Positions 45,284 to 53,105 of a stretch of 64,000 nucleotides of DNA are shown piece by piece. The DNA lies in assembly GCF_000196175.1 (NCBI RefSeq), contig NC_005363.1, forward strand, positions 2,294,001 through 2,358,000, written 5' to 3'. A program made the translations under genes and the position numbers. The DNA is from Bdellovibrio bacteriovorus HD100 (lineage in GTDB: Bacteria > Bdellovibrionota > Bdellovibrionia > Bdellovibrionales > Bdellovibrionaceae). Numbering within the stretch: position 1 is the stretch's first letter; every line of letters starts with the position of its first letter. The notes beneath the pieces are model-generated. The model was not told the DNA's origin and searched no databases. It saw only the letters and a list, made by a program, of their open reading frames with translations.

Positions 45284-46336
45284 TTATCGGCACTTCACGC
45301 GATAGTAGGCCAACATCGCGTCTTCAAGCATTTCGCGCTCATCTTCATCCACAACATACACGCCCAACGAGCGGCTGGTGTTTTCAAGAACGAAGCGACT
45401 GACGATGTCTGGTGCATAGAAGGCGCTGTTTTTCACAGAATAATAAAGCAACTGGTCTTTCGAAGGCTGATTAGAGTCGTAAACAGTGAAAGTAATCATG
45501 TCTTTAGTGGCCTTGTAAGACTTCACCATCACGATGTGCTGAGCCGTCCTGCCCGCACGCAGATTCACCAGAGTCAGGCGCTTGGTTTCAGCATTACGGC
45601 GCATGGTCGCCACGGTTTCCTGATTCTTGCTGGCGCTGCGATCGCCGGACCCTGCGCCCATACCAATGTTGGAGGCACGGAAGAAATGACGGGCCTGGTT
45701 TTCCTCGATCTCGGCACGGAAATGTCTGTGAACGTTACGGCCATCCACGTTTTCAACGTGACCTTCCAGCAAGCGCATCCACAGACTGTTGGTGTGCCAC
45801 TTGTCTTCAGCCAGAGAATTGGATGGAACCGGGAAAACGCTGTTGGCTTTTAAAGAACGCGTGATGATACGTTCTGAACTGGATCTGAGTGCATAGTTAT
45901 CATTGTTACGATTGTCGTTAACCAGCTCAAGAGTTCCACCGCGGATCTGATTCAACAAACCAGGGGAAATCTGATCCATGCGCAAACTGGTAGGTTCGTT
46001 ATAACGGGCCATATAAGAGATCATGCGCTGGGTGCTGCTAAGAGCCCAGCACCCTGCAATCGTCGCCACCCCACTTCTGAAAGGCCAGTTCGTGATAGGC
46101 ATATTGCGAGATTCATGAAAGGCATCATCTTTAATACGATAGTAAATACCTTCGATACTGAGCTTGTTACAGGTCAGATCCTGCACCAAGGAATCCGTGA
46201 CTCTTTTGTTAGAGATAAACTCCGAGGCGGAAGTGCTTCTCTTCTTACCCCAGGCATAAGCTCGGTCTGCCGTCGCGGCCATGGCCGTGGCAAAGGCACA
46301 TAAAAAAAGCACAGCGGTCTTTACTAGCTTCAACAT
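45284..46336 (-). CDS. Exported protein with papain-like catalytic triad (candidate)
   Basis: A 350-residue protein from the ATG at 46336 with AAAGGAC upstream; the frame extends to 46357. A signal peptide ends near ATAMA or AYA. The pattern AGCWALSST (Cys96), AQHIVMVKSY (His267) and YDSNQP (Asn289) has the order and setting of a papain-like Cys-His-Asn triad: a cysteine at a helix start, a histidine on a strand, and an asparagine in a following turn. The family assignment is inference; bacterial peptidoglycan amidases of the NlpC or C39 type are alternatives. It lies upstream of the subtilase cluster but has its own terminator. Confidence 0.6.
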   Translation of the reverse strand: MLKLVKTAVLFLCAFATAMAATADRAYAWGKKRSTSASEFISNKRVTDSLVQDLTCNKLSIEGIYYRIKDDAFHESRNMPITNWPFRSGVATIAGCWALSSTQRMISYMARYNEPTSLRMDQISPGLLNQIRGGTLELVNDNRNNDNYALRSSSERIITRSLKANSVFPVPSNSLAEDKWHTNSLWMRLLEGHVENVDGRNVHRHFRAEIEENQARHFFRASNIGMGAGSGDRSASKNQETVATMRRNAETKRLTLVNLRAGRTAQHIVMVKSYKATKDMITFTVYDSNQPSKDQLLYYSVKNSAFYAPDIVSRFVLENTSRSLGVYVVDEDEREMLEDAMLAYYRVKCR

Positions 46337-46406
46337 ACAACGTCCTTTCATTTTCAACGTCGAATGCTAAAGCAATTCACAATCCATAGTGGTTCCATGT
46401 TTAATT

Positions 46407-46435
46407 CCTGTTCAGCTGTCTAAGACCTGAACAGG
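46407..46435. promoter_or_regulatory. Palindrome upstream of the papain-like gene
   Basis: CCTGTTCAG at 46407-46415 and CTGAACAGG at 46427-46435 match perfectly, with an inner GTC/GAC pair, about 70 nt upstream of the start codon. There is no T-run on either strand, so an operator is more likely than a terminator. Confidence 0.4.
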
Positions 46436-46485
46436 TGCCCTAAATGGTAGTTCGAAATTGGCGACTGGACATTGGGAAGGAGGTC

Positions 46486-47187
46486 TTAGAATTCGCGGCA
46501 GAAGCTGAGGCCCACGCTCCCAGCCCCAACTGTCGGGACTATATTATAGTCGCTTTTGCCGGTGTTGAGGGCGCTCGCCCGGCCCCAATAAATGCCCAGG
46601 GCGGCGCCAGCCACCACATCACTTGTCCAATGGATGTTTTCACTGACTCTGGAGGCCGCCACGAAAGTCGCCAAGGCAAAGGCCGGAATACCGACCTTAT
46701 AGCCGTAGGCGTACGCCAGTGATGTCGCCGTGGCATAGGACGAGGATGCGTGGCCTGATGGGAAAGACAGATAATCTCGCCCGCTGGGACGTTCACGACC
46801 TATCAGAGAGGCCATGGTGATATGGCTGGCGGCGGTGAGAGCCAGGGCTTTGCTGTGCGCCAGCCCGTTTTGGGGATCCAGCCACAACTGCGCCAAAGCA
46901 ATGGCAATGCCCGGCCCGCCGCTGCCCAGATAGGCACCTATATCCGCGGTGTCTTTATCCATGATCAGTTTGTCGGGATCGAGATTGTTTTTATAAACAG
47001 TCTGATCATAGTGCCTTGCCGTCACAGTCGCACCGGCCCCGATCAGCAAAATCAACTGCCCCCCACTGTCGAAGGAATTAGTGATGGTGGGTTTTAATTC
47101 CTGATGCCACAACCAGGATAAAGTTTTTTCTTCCGCTTGTGCGGCTGAAGAAAAAAACAACATGAAAGCGACAATAAGGTTTTTCAT
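46486..47187 (-). CDS. PAP2-family phosphatase (type 2 phosphatidic acid phosphatase)
   Basis: A 233-residue protein from the ATG at 47187, whose first bases overlap the upstream gene by 4 nt (ATGA); the frame runs to 47304 without a better start. It has a signal peptide (SSAAQA) and about four further hydrophobic segments. PAP2 motifs are GRERPSG, FPSGHASSSY and SRVSENIHWTSDVVAG. PAP2 enzymes remove phosphate from lipids such as undecaprenyl pyrophosphate, phosphatidic acid or lipid A. The periplasm-facing catalytic site is inferred from the signal peptide. It is last in a four-gene operon. Confidence 0.85.
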   Translation of the reverse strand: MKNLIVAFMLFFSSAAQAEEKTLSWLWHQELKPTITNSFDSGGQLILLIGAGATVTARHYDQTVYKNNLDPDKLIMDKDTADIGAYLGSGGPGIAIALAQLWLDPQNGLAHSKALALTAASHITMASLIGRERPSGRDYLSFPSGHASSSYATATSLAYAYGYKVGIPAFALATFVAASRVSENIHWTSDVVAGAALGIYWGRASALNTGKSDYNIVPTVGAGSVGLSFCREF

Positions 47188-47750
47188 GATGGACCCCTCT
47201 GCCATTTCATCGGGATCTGTTTTGCCATTAGCCCCAGTGCGGTCCCCAGAAGGCCGCCAAGAAGCGCACCAGCTGCGACGTCCGCTGGGAAGTGCACTCC
47301 GCAATACACGCGGGAATAAGCTGTTAAAGACGCCAGTGCCAACAATGGGACTCGTGCTTTGGGATAAAACACACCAATGAATACGACCAACGCAAAGGCA
47401 TCCACGGTGTGACTGGAAGGGAAAGAAAATCCTCCCTGCTCTGGCCCGCGCAGAATCACCAGATCAGCAATGTCAGAGCGATACGGCCGGGCCCGTTCAA
47501 ATACGGGCTTGACCAGATCACCCGACAAGAAGTCAGCAAAGCTTGCGACCACCACGGCAGACACAAGCACCAGCACACCTTTCAGTCGGGTCTTCGTAAA
47601 CAACCACAGCAAAATCGTCGGGAGCACCATGAACAAAAACCACGGGGATTTCTGAAAATCTGTCCACCACGGAAAAAAGACATCAAACAGCGGGTTGGCC
47701 GTGGTGCGGTTGATGAATAAGAAAATCTGCTGGTCAAGTTGTTCCCACAT
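47184..47750 (-). CDS. PAP2-family membrane phosphatase
   Basis: A 188-residue inner-membrane protein with about five helices. PAP2 motifs are KPVFERARP, FPSSHTVDAF and SRVYCGVHFPADV. This short form is typical of undecaprenyl-pyrophosphate or lipid A phosphatases (BcrC- or LpxE-like). It is followed with ATGA overlap by a second, different PAP2 gene, so two phosphatases are made together. Bdellovibrio lipid A lacks the usual phosphates (known), and enzymes such as these are candidates for that change (inference). Confidence 0.85.
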   Translation of the reverse strand: MWEQLDQQIFLFINRTTANPLFDVFFPWWTDFQKSPWFLFMVLPTILLWLFTKTRLKGVLVLVSAVVVASFADFLSGDLVKPVFERARPYRSDIADLVILRGPEQGGFSFPSSHTVDAFALVVFIGVFYPKARVPLLALASLTAYSRVYCGVHFPADVAAGALLGGLLGTALGLMAKQIPMKWQRGPS

Positions 47751-47761
47751 GGCAGAACTCC

Positions 47762-48421
47762 TTAAAAGGCCAGGATGCCGAAGGTGACGGCGATACTGTA
47801 AATGCGCGCGTTGTTCGTGACCTGATTGCGGGAAAGCACCAAGGGCACCTCCCCATCCATCATCACGTCCTCTTCACTTTCCAGTGTCTGGGCGGTGGCA
47901 GCGATTTCGGTGAACCACACCTGTCCCTTGGAATTCTTTTTCAGAATGCCCCAGCCCAATCCCACAACCGGGCCGTCGAAATGAATGCGGCTGGTGCTGG
48001 GATCAGAAACCCCTTTCGGGGTTTCACCATTTAAAAACAAAACAGTGGGCGCACGGCCGACGAAGGCACGGGCATAAGGAGTTCCCTCCATCCTTTCATA
48101 AAAGCTTGGCAACTGTGTTCGAAGACCCACCGTCAAAAGCGTGTCCCACAGCAAAAAATTGTCTTCCATGCGGTGGAATTTGACGTTGGCACTCCACTCT
48201 ACGGCCCACTCGGGATGAAACACATAAAGCAGATCCGTCTTCAGGTTGACCCCCAGGCCACCGTCCACATGATCATCGTCGGAAGAGTACACCGCAGTAT
48301 TAAGCCCGCCACCCGCCAGCAGATGCAGGCCTTCGCTCCAGTGGTCAGCTTCAAAGTCTGCCGCCCGTGCGCTGAACGACAAAATTATTGTGAACAGAAA
48401 TACAGACACCGATTTTTTCAT
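47762..48421 (-). CDS. Putative small outer-membrane barrel protein
   Basis: A 219-residue protein with signal peptide MKKSVSVFLFTIILSFSARA. The mature part is a chain of alternating strands with aromatic residues at the ends (WAVEWSANVKFHRMEDN, RIYSIAVTFGILAF) and a C-terminal Phe, consistent with an 8-strand barrel like PagL or OmpW. It starts one base after the DUF3943 gene stop and ends 11 nt before the first PAP2 gene. Confidence 0.65.
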   Translation of the reverse strand: MKKSVSVFLFTIILSFSARAADFEADHWSEGLHLLAGGGLNTAVYSSDDDHVDGGLGVNLKTDLLYVFHPEWAVEWSANVKFHRMEDNFLLWDTLLTVGLRTQLPSFYERMEGTPYARAFVGRAPTVLFLNGETPKGVSDPSTSRIHFDGPVVGLGWGILKKNSKGQVWFTEIAATAQTLESEEDVMMDGEVPLVLSRNQVTNNARIYSIAVTFGILAF

Positions 48422-48422
48422 A

Positions 48423-49031
48423 TCAGTACCTCCAGGACAGATTCAGTCCCAAAGAGTCCGTGCCCACATTGGGCATCGCCGCCAATTCCTGCGGATAGTT
48501 CGACAACAAGGTGAAAGGATTCAGAGCATAACCCAATGCGCGCATCCACGCGGAATCCTGCCCGCGCAGACGATGACTTACGCGTTCAAAGCCCATCCCT
48601 ACAAGAGTTCCAAAGACCGGTGTCTGATAAATATCCTGGATGCTCGGAGGCTCAGTGTAGGTTTCCACCGCAAACTCGAAAGCCAGCGAAGAAAGGAATG
48701 TCCAGGCGAAGGCCTCGGTTTCGCTGTAACCGCGATAGCGATAGAAAAGATAGTAGTACTGCCCGGCCAGAGCGTGTTTGAAGATGTTGTAGTCAAAGCT
48801 GTCTTTGTCGAATTCAGGACGACCTGGATAATTGATGAAGTTGTCCCAGGAGCCATGGTCCGCGATGGTTTTTTCCTGCGTGAGCAAATAAACGCTCCAC
48901 TGCGCCACATACACGGCACCAAAATTCAGCGCATAATCACCGGCCGTGTGTGGAGGGGTTGATGTTGTTTCTGCCGCAAATCCTTGAGCGGCAAAGAGAA
49001 GGGTTAAAAGGACGGCAATGAGGGCTTTCAT
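48423..49031 (-). CDS. DUF3943-type exported protein
   Basis: A 202-residue protein with a signal peptide ending near GFAA. It matches the DUF3943 type: DHGSWDNFINYPGRPEFDKDSFDYNIFKHALAGQYYYL, followed by SLAFEFAVETYTEPPSIQDIYQTPVFG. The family is conserved in envelope operons but has no known activity. It is the first gene of the four-gene operon whose promoter region carries the ATTACTTA repeats. Confidence 0.75.
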   Translation of the reverse strand: MKALIAVLLTLLFAAQGFAAETTSTPPHTAGDYALNFGAVYVAQWSVYLLTQEKTIADHGSWDNFINYPGRPEFDKDSFDYNIFKHALAGQYYYLFYRYRGYSETEAFAWTFLSSLAFEFAVETYTEPPSIQDIYQTPVFGTLVGMGFERVSHRLRGQDSAWMRALGYALNPFTLLSNYPQELAAMPNVGTDSLGLNLSWRY

Positions 49032-49094
49032 GAGAAACTCCGCATATCGCGAAACACCATGTGAGTTCGGACTCCGAAGTATCTATCTGTAATT

Positions 49095-49198
49095 GTTGAT
49101 CAAATATCAACAAAAGCTCACTTATGTATGTACGCGATTACTTACTTATATGAAAATAAAATTAACGGATTGAACATAAGTAATCAAGCAATTACTTA
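49095..49198 (-). promoter_or_regulatory. Operator-like repeats upstream of the PAP2 operon
   Basis: ATTACTTA at 49137-49144 and 49191-49198 and its inverse TAAGTAAT at 49177-49184, plus a GTTGAT-N5-ATCAAC palindrome at 49095-49111. They lie 65-167 nt before the DUF3943 start in a 266-nt AT-rich gap. Three copies of one octamer in two orientations look like a multi-site operator. The region has no open reading frame. Confidence 0.45.
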
Positions 49199-49240
49199 AA
49201 AAATGAGTATTGGGGGACGAAGCTTCGCGTGAGCAGAATA

Positions 49241-49273
49241 AAAAAAGGAAGGCTTTGGGGGCCTTCCTTTTTT
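49241..49273 (-). terminator. Intrinsic terminator after the gene at 49298
   Basis: AAAAAAGGAAGGC at 49241-49253 pairs with GCCTTCCTTTTTT at 49261-49273 around a 7-nt loop. On the minus strand the stem ends in a T-run. Confidence 0.8.
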
Positions 49274-49297
49274 GTTTTGATTTTACAATTCAACAGC

Positions 49298-51370
49298 TTA
49301 GAAGTTGATTCCGAGACCTACGGTTCCATAGAACGTATTCAGCTCGGCTTTCTGATTTACAGACTCATCAGTGAAACCATATCGTTTCATACCGAAACCT
49401 GCCTCCCCGAAGTATCTCTCGGACCACAACACTTTACCGTGGAAGTTCAGAGACATCGGCGCATTCAGTTTCACATTCGAGTCCATGGAGCTTGCGTAGT
49501 AGATAAATTCCATGTCCACCCATTTTGGATATCGCATGAACGGAAGAAGGTTGAAGAAATCATCAAACACCTTCGGCATGGAGCGCGCCCAGAAGGCCCC
49601 GACCCCCAACATCGGCGCCTTCAATTGATCAAAGGTCACACTCTGATAGGACACCATCGCCCCGACGGATTCATCACGCCCCCAAAGACCTGGTGTCGCA
49701 CGGTATTTCCAGTCCACCGTCATGACACTCAGTGGAGCGGTGTTGCCAGCCGCATCGACTTTCAACTGATTGAAGGACTGGAAGTACTTCGCACTGAAAC
49801 CCCAGCGCTGACGGGACAACCAATAGTTGGTCCAACCGAACAGATCCTCGAACCACTGATTGTAGGCCACTTCCCCCATGAAGATGAATTCACCGGAAGC
49901 CTGCACCGCCGTGAAACGACCGGAAAGCTCGCGAGGATAGCCCTTATAGATCTCATAGTAAGACTTGTAGGTCTTGCCGTCGATATCGACATTCAGGTAC
50001 GAACGATTGATCTGACCACGCTCGGTGGCTTTGAATTCCCACACGAAAGAGGCTGGATCCTGCGGATTTTCCTTCACGGAATTCTGCTCGGAGCTGACTT
50101 GCGCCACCGGCTGCTTGCGGCCTTCCAGCTTGATGCCGTCAATGTATGTGCCCGTCGGGGTTCTTTTGCTTAAATAGACGCGGGACTGAGTGCGCGGAAT
50201 TTCAGACAACTCAAATTTCTGCTTGAAGATACCCCCGCCCTGGCCCGGCAGATAAATTTTTGGATCGTCTTTCTTGATCGCCGCTGCCCAGAACTTGCGT
50301 GGGTCCCCGATGGTGGATTCAAAGCCCAGCATCTTGGTCAAAGAACTGTATTGATCCGGATTCAAAATCACCGAACGGCCTACCGGGCGCGTGTCGTAAC
50401 CCACGATGCGCAAAACACCCGGCTTCTTGGTGTCCGAGATATCCATCAGTTCCAGCTTGTTCGGCAAAGTCACAAATTCATAGGACTCTCCGGTTCCCAA
50501 CTCTGCAAAGAAGGAACTTGGCATATCCGCAGCGACGGGCACTGAATTTTTCAGAGCCGCCTCTTCGTTATTCACCAAAACTCGCGGAGTCACCGCATCG
50601 GCGCGCACTTTCCCCATCACCACGTTCTTGCCGCTGGATTTGGAGCCGTAACGCTGAGAACACATTTTCGTGGAGTTGCGACCGTCTGTTTGAGTCACAC
50701 AGAAACGGAAGGATTCTTTCTGACCCCAGAATGGCGCTTTTGCCGATTCCACATCCTGAATCGCAAACTGGGAACCAAAGATACCGGCACGAACCACGTC
50801 TTTTGACGGAACACCCTTGGCAACCAGTTCCTTTCTCCATGTATCCAGCTGTTTTTGCCACTGGGTGCGATCCGCTTCGGTGAAGGAATAACTCCAAAGC
50901 ACTGTTCCCGTGCGAGAAATCATCTCGATGGTTCCGTGACTCATCAGCTTTTCAGGCCACGCCATCACCAAAGCGACTTTGCCGGCTTCACCGCTGCTTA
51001 AAATTTGATTAATTTGCGAATGCGTTTTACCCAAAGGCAAAAGAGCGAAGAAGAAGTTCTTTTCATTCAGCTGCACATTGCCGATTTTCAGGTTTTTCCC
51101 ACCGGCAGCACTCAGGTCGTATTCCATTTCCAAAGGAGGAAGGATCACGCCGTTATCCAGCTGGTCAAAATAGAGGGGTTTGTTGAAGTCCCGAGTGGCC
51201 GCTGTTTTTAGCAAGGAGCGTTGAGGCGCGGGAATCTCTTCCGTCGACTCAGGAGCTTCTGCAGGTGCTGGCGTTGGAGCCGCTGCGGGTGTTCCCTCTG
51301 GTGTTTGAGCGTGTGCAAAGGACGCAAAAGACAATAATACGGACAATACAAGATGCTGCGCACTATTCAC
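49298..51370 (-). CDS. Putative outer-membrane beta-barrel protein, paralogue of the gene at 3509
   Basis: A 690-residue exported protein from a GTG at 51370, with GAGG 8 nt upstream; the frame is open to 51397. The signal peptide ends near SFAHA and is followed by a Pro/Ala-rich linker (~30 residues) absent from the paralogue. Then come beta-rich modules (~65-480) and a C-terminal barrel of ~200 residues ending in GLGINF. Homology to the 3509 product spans nearly the whole length, including the LPP..EYDL start and FVWEFKA...NRSYLNV before the barrel. It stands as a single gene with its own terminator, unlike the operon copy. Confidence 0.75.
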   Translation of the reverse strand: MNSAQHLVLSVLLSFASFAHAQTPEGTPAAAPTPAPAEAPESTEEIPAPQRSLLKTAATRDFNKPLYFDQLDNGVILPPLEMEYDLSAAGGKNLKIGNVQLNEKNFFFALLPLGKTHSQINQILSSGEAGKVALVMAWPEKLMSHGTIEMISRTGTVLWSYSFTEADRTQWQKQLDTWRKELVAKGVPSKDVVRAGIFGSQFAIQDVESAKAPFWGQKESFRFCVTQTDGRNSTKMCSQRYGSKSSGKNVVMGKVRADAVTPRVLVNNEEAALKNSVPVAADMPSSFFAELGTGESYEFVTLPNKLELMDISDTKKPGVLRIVGYDTRPVGRSVILNPDQYSSLTKMLGFESTIGDPRKFWAAAIKKDDPKIYLPGQGGGIFKQKFELSEIPRTQSRVYLSKRTPTGTYIDGIKLEGRKQPVAQVSSEQNSVKENPQDPASFVWEFKATERGQINRSYLNVDIDGKTYKSYYEIYKGYPRELSGRFTAVQASGEFIFMGEVAYNQWFEDLFGWTNYWLSRQRWGFSAKYFQSFNQLKVDAAGNTAPLSVMTVDWKYRATPGLWGRDESVGAMVSYQSVTFDQLKAPMLGVGAFWARSMPKVFDDFFNLLPFMRYPKWVDMEFIYYASSMDSNVKLNAPMSLNFHGKVLWSERYFGEAGFGMKRYGFTDESVNQKAELNTFYGTVGLGINF

Positions 51371-51490
51371 GATATATACCTCACTGCTGTGCTTCAATTT
51401 TATTGAATGCGAGGTTTTGTAACAAGCTAAAATATTGGACTGTCTGGGTTTTTCGGTTTATGAAGACGGGACTGATTATGAAGGAGCCTT

Positions 51491-52213
51491 ATGTCTGCCG
51501 CTCGTACTATCTATCACATGAGAGTTGAAGAAATCATCGACCACACCCCGACCGTGCGTGAATTGGTCCTGAAGACGGAAACTCCGAATGAATTCGGCTT
51601 TAAAGCGGGCCAATTCGTCATGCTTCATGTGCCTCAGGGCGAAGCAAAACCCGCTTTGCGTGCTTATTCTATCGCCTCTGATGACCGCACCAAAAACGGA
51701 TTCCGACTGCTATTTAAGTTCGTTGAAAATGGCTTGGCCTCGACCTTCGTTTGGCAACTGAAGGGCGGAGAGCTACTGAACTTCACCGGCCCGTTCGGAA
51801 AAGTCTTCTTCCAAGAGCCACCGACCGAGCAAATTGTCTTCCTGAACACCGGCACCGGCTTGTCCCAACACTTGTGCTATCTATTGTCCAAAAAGGATCA
51901 GTACCCGAATCTTCGTTACCGCATGCTGTTCGGCGTGCGCACCGAAAAGGACATGTACTATCAAAAAGAGATCGAAGAGCTGCAAAAAGCATTGCCTGAC
52001 TTCAAGTTTGAATTTGTTCTAAGCCGTCCCCAAGACGACTGGAAAGGCAAAAAAGGCTACGTACAAAACTTCATCTCTGAATTTGATTATAAAAACATTC
52101 CGACGACGTTCTACCTTTGTGGTAACGGCGGCATGATCAAAGACGTTAAGCACCAGCTTCTGGAAGTGGATGGTTTTGACAAAACAAGAATCTGGGCCGA
52201 GGCGTTTGACTAA
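51491..52213 (+). CDS. FAD-dependent ferredoxin/flavodoxin-NADP reductase-type oxidoreductase
   Basis: A 240-residue cytoplasmic enzyme. The FAD domain carries FKAGQFVMLHVP and RAYSIAS (residues ~56-62); the NAD(P) domain has LNTGTGLSQHL and a late YLCGNGGMIKDVK. There is no iron-sulfur domain, so it passes electrons between a pyridine nucleotide and a separate acceptor. AAGGAG precedes the ATG. The gene's end overlaps the transporter gene by 44 nt. Confidence 0.85.
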   Translation: MSAARTIYHMRVEEIIDHTPTVRELVLKTETPNEFGFKAGQFVMLHVPQGEAKPALRAYSIASDDRTKNGFRLLFKFVENGLASTFVWQLKGGELLNFTGPFGKVFFQEPPTEQIVFLNTGTGLSQHLCYLLSKKDQYPNLRYRMLFGVRTEKDMYYQKEIEELQKALPDFKFEFVLSRPQDDWKGKKGYVQNFISEFDYKNIPTTFYLCGNGGMIKDVKHQLLEVDGFDKTRIWAEAFD

Positions 52214-53105
52214 AAATCGCGCGGCCGTTGAGCTGATCTTCGCCGGAGTCCTTTGGGGCTTCGGCTTTGTCGCCACCGTCTGGGCTCTGGAGGCTTTTTC
52301 TCCGGTAGAGACCCTGTTCTTCCGTTTCGTTATCGCCTCTGTCGTGGGCGAAATTCTGTACCTGATCCTCAAAGGCCCGAACTTCACCAGCCTGCGTGAA
52401 GAGATCTTCCGTGCCCTGCCCGCCGGGCTTTTGCTGGGCGGAATGCTGCTTTTGCAAACCATCGGCCTGAAATACACCACCGCCACCAAGAGCGGATTTT
52501 TGACCAGTCTTTATGTGATTTTGGTGCCACTGTTCAATGCGTGGTTGTTCAAGTCTCCAAGCAGCTGGAAAAACTATGCCCTGACGGCCCTGGCCCTGGC
52601 CGGGACATTCGTTCTGGTGAATGCCAACTTAAGCGGTATCAACACCGGGGACCTGTGGACCCTGGGCTGTTCGGTGTTTGCGGCCTTTCATATTATTTAC
52701 ATCGGAAAAATTTCGAACAAGGTCGGCAACGCTTTTCGTTTTAACAATTTTCAATCGGCGTGGTGCCTGCTGGCACTGACACCTTTGTTGCTGACTCAGG
52801 AGCGCTCGGACTGGAACCTGCTAAGTTATAAACCCCTGCTGGGAATTTTATGCCTGGGGCTGGGTTCCAGCATTATCGCTTTTTACCTGCAAATCCGCAC
52901 GCAAAAAGTCCTATCAGATTCCACCGCCAGCATGCTGTTTTTGCTGGAATCACCATTTGCGGCACTGTTTGGTTTTTTGATTTTAAGCGAACGCCTAAGC
53001 TGGTTCCAGGCCTCCGGAGCCGTGATTATCATGATCGCCTCTGTCCTGCAGATCGCGGTCGACCCCGGACAGAAGCCGCAAGAAACCACTAGTCCACGCG
53101 TTTGA
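52170..53105 (+). CDS. EamA/DMT-family transporter
   Basis: A 311-residue integral membrane protein with ten helices in two EamA repeats (first repeat beginning ELIFAGVLWGFGF, second TLGCSVFAAFHI). DMT proteins export or import small metabolites. The ATG at 52170 overlaps the reductase gene by 44 nt; a TTG at 52206, with a nearby GAGG, is an alternative start that would remove 12 residues. The C-terminal part (FGFLILSERLSWFQ) is the usual family ending. The gene's last 17 nt overlap the convergent fibre gene. Confidence 0.85.
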   Translation: MVLTKQESGPRRLTKNRAAVELIFAGVLWGFGFVATVWALEAFSPVETLFFRFVIASVVGEILYLILKGPNFTSLREEIFRALPAGLLLGGMLLLQTIGLKYTTATKSGFLTSLYVILVPLFNAWLFKSPSSWKNYALTALALAGTFVLVNANLSGINTGDLWTLGCSVFAAFHIIYIGKISNKVGNAFRFNNFQSAWCLLALTPLLLTQERSDWNLLSYKPLLGILCLGLGSSIIAFYLQIRTQKVLSDSTASMLFLLESPFAALFGFLILSERLSWFQASGAVIIMIASVLQIAVDPGQKPQETTSPRV

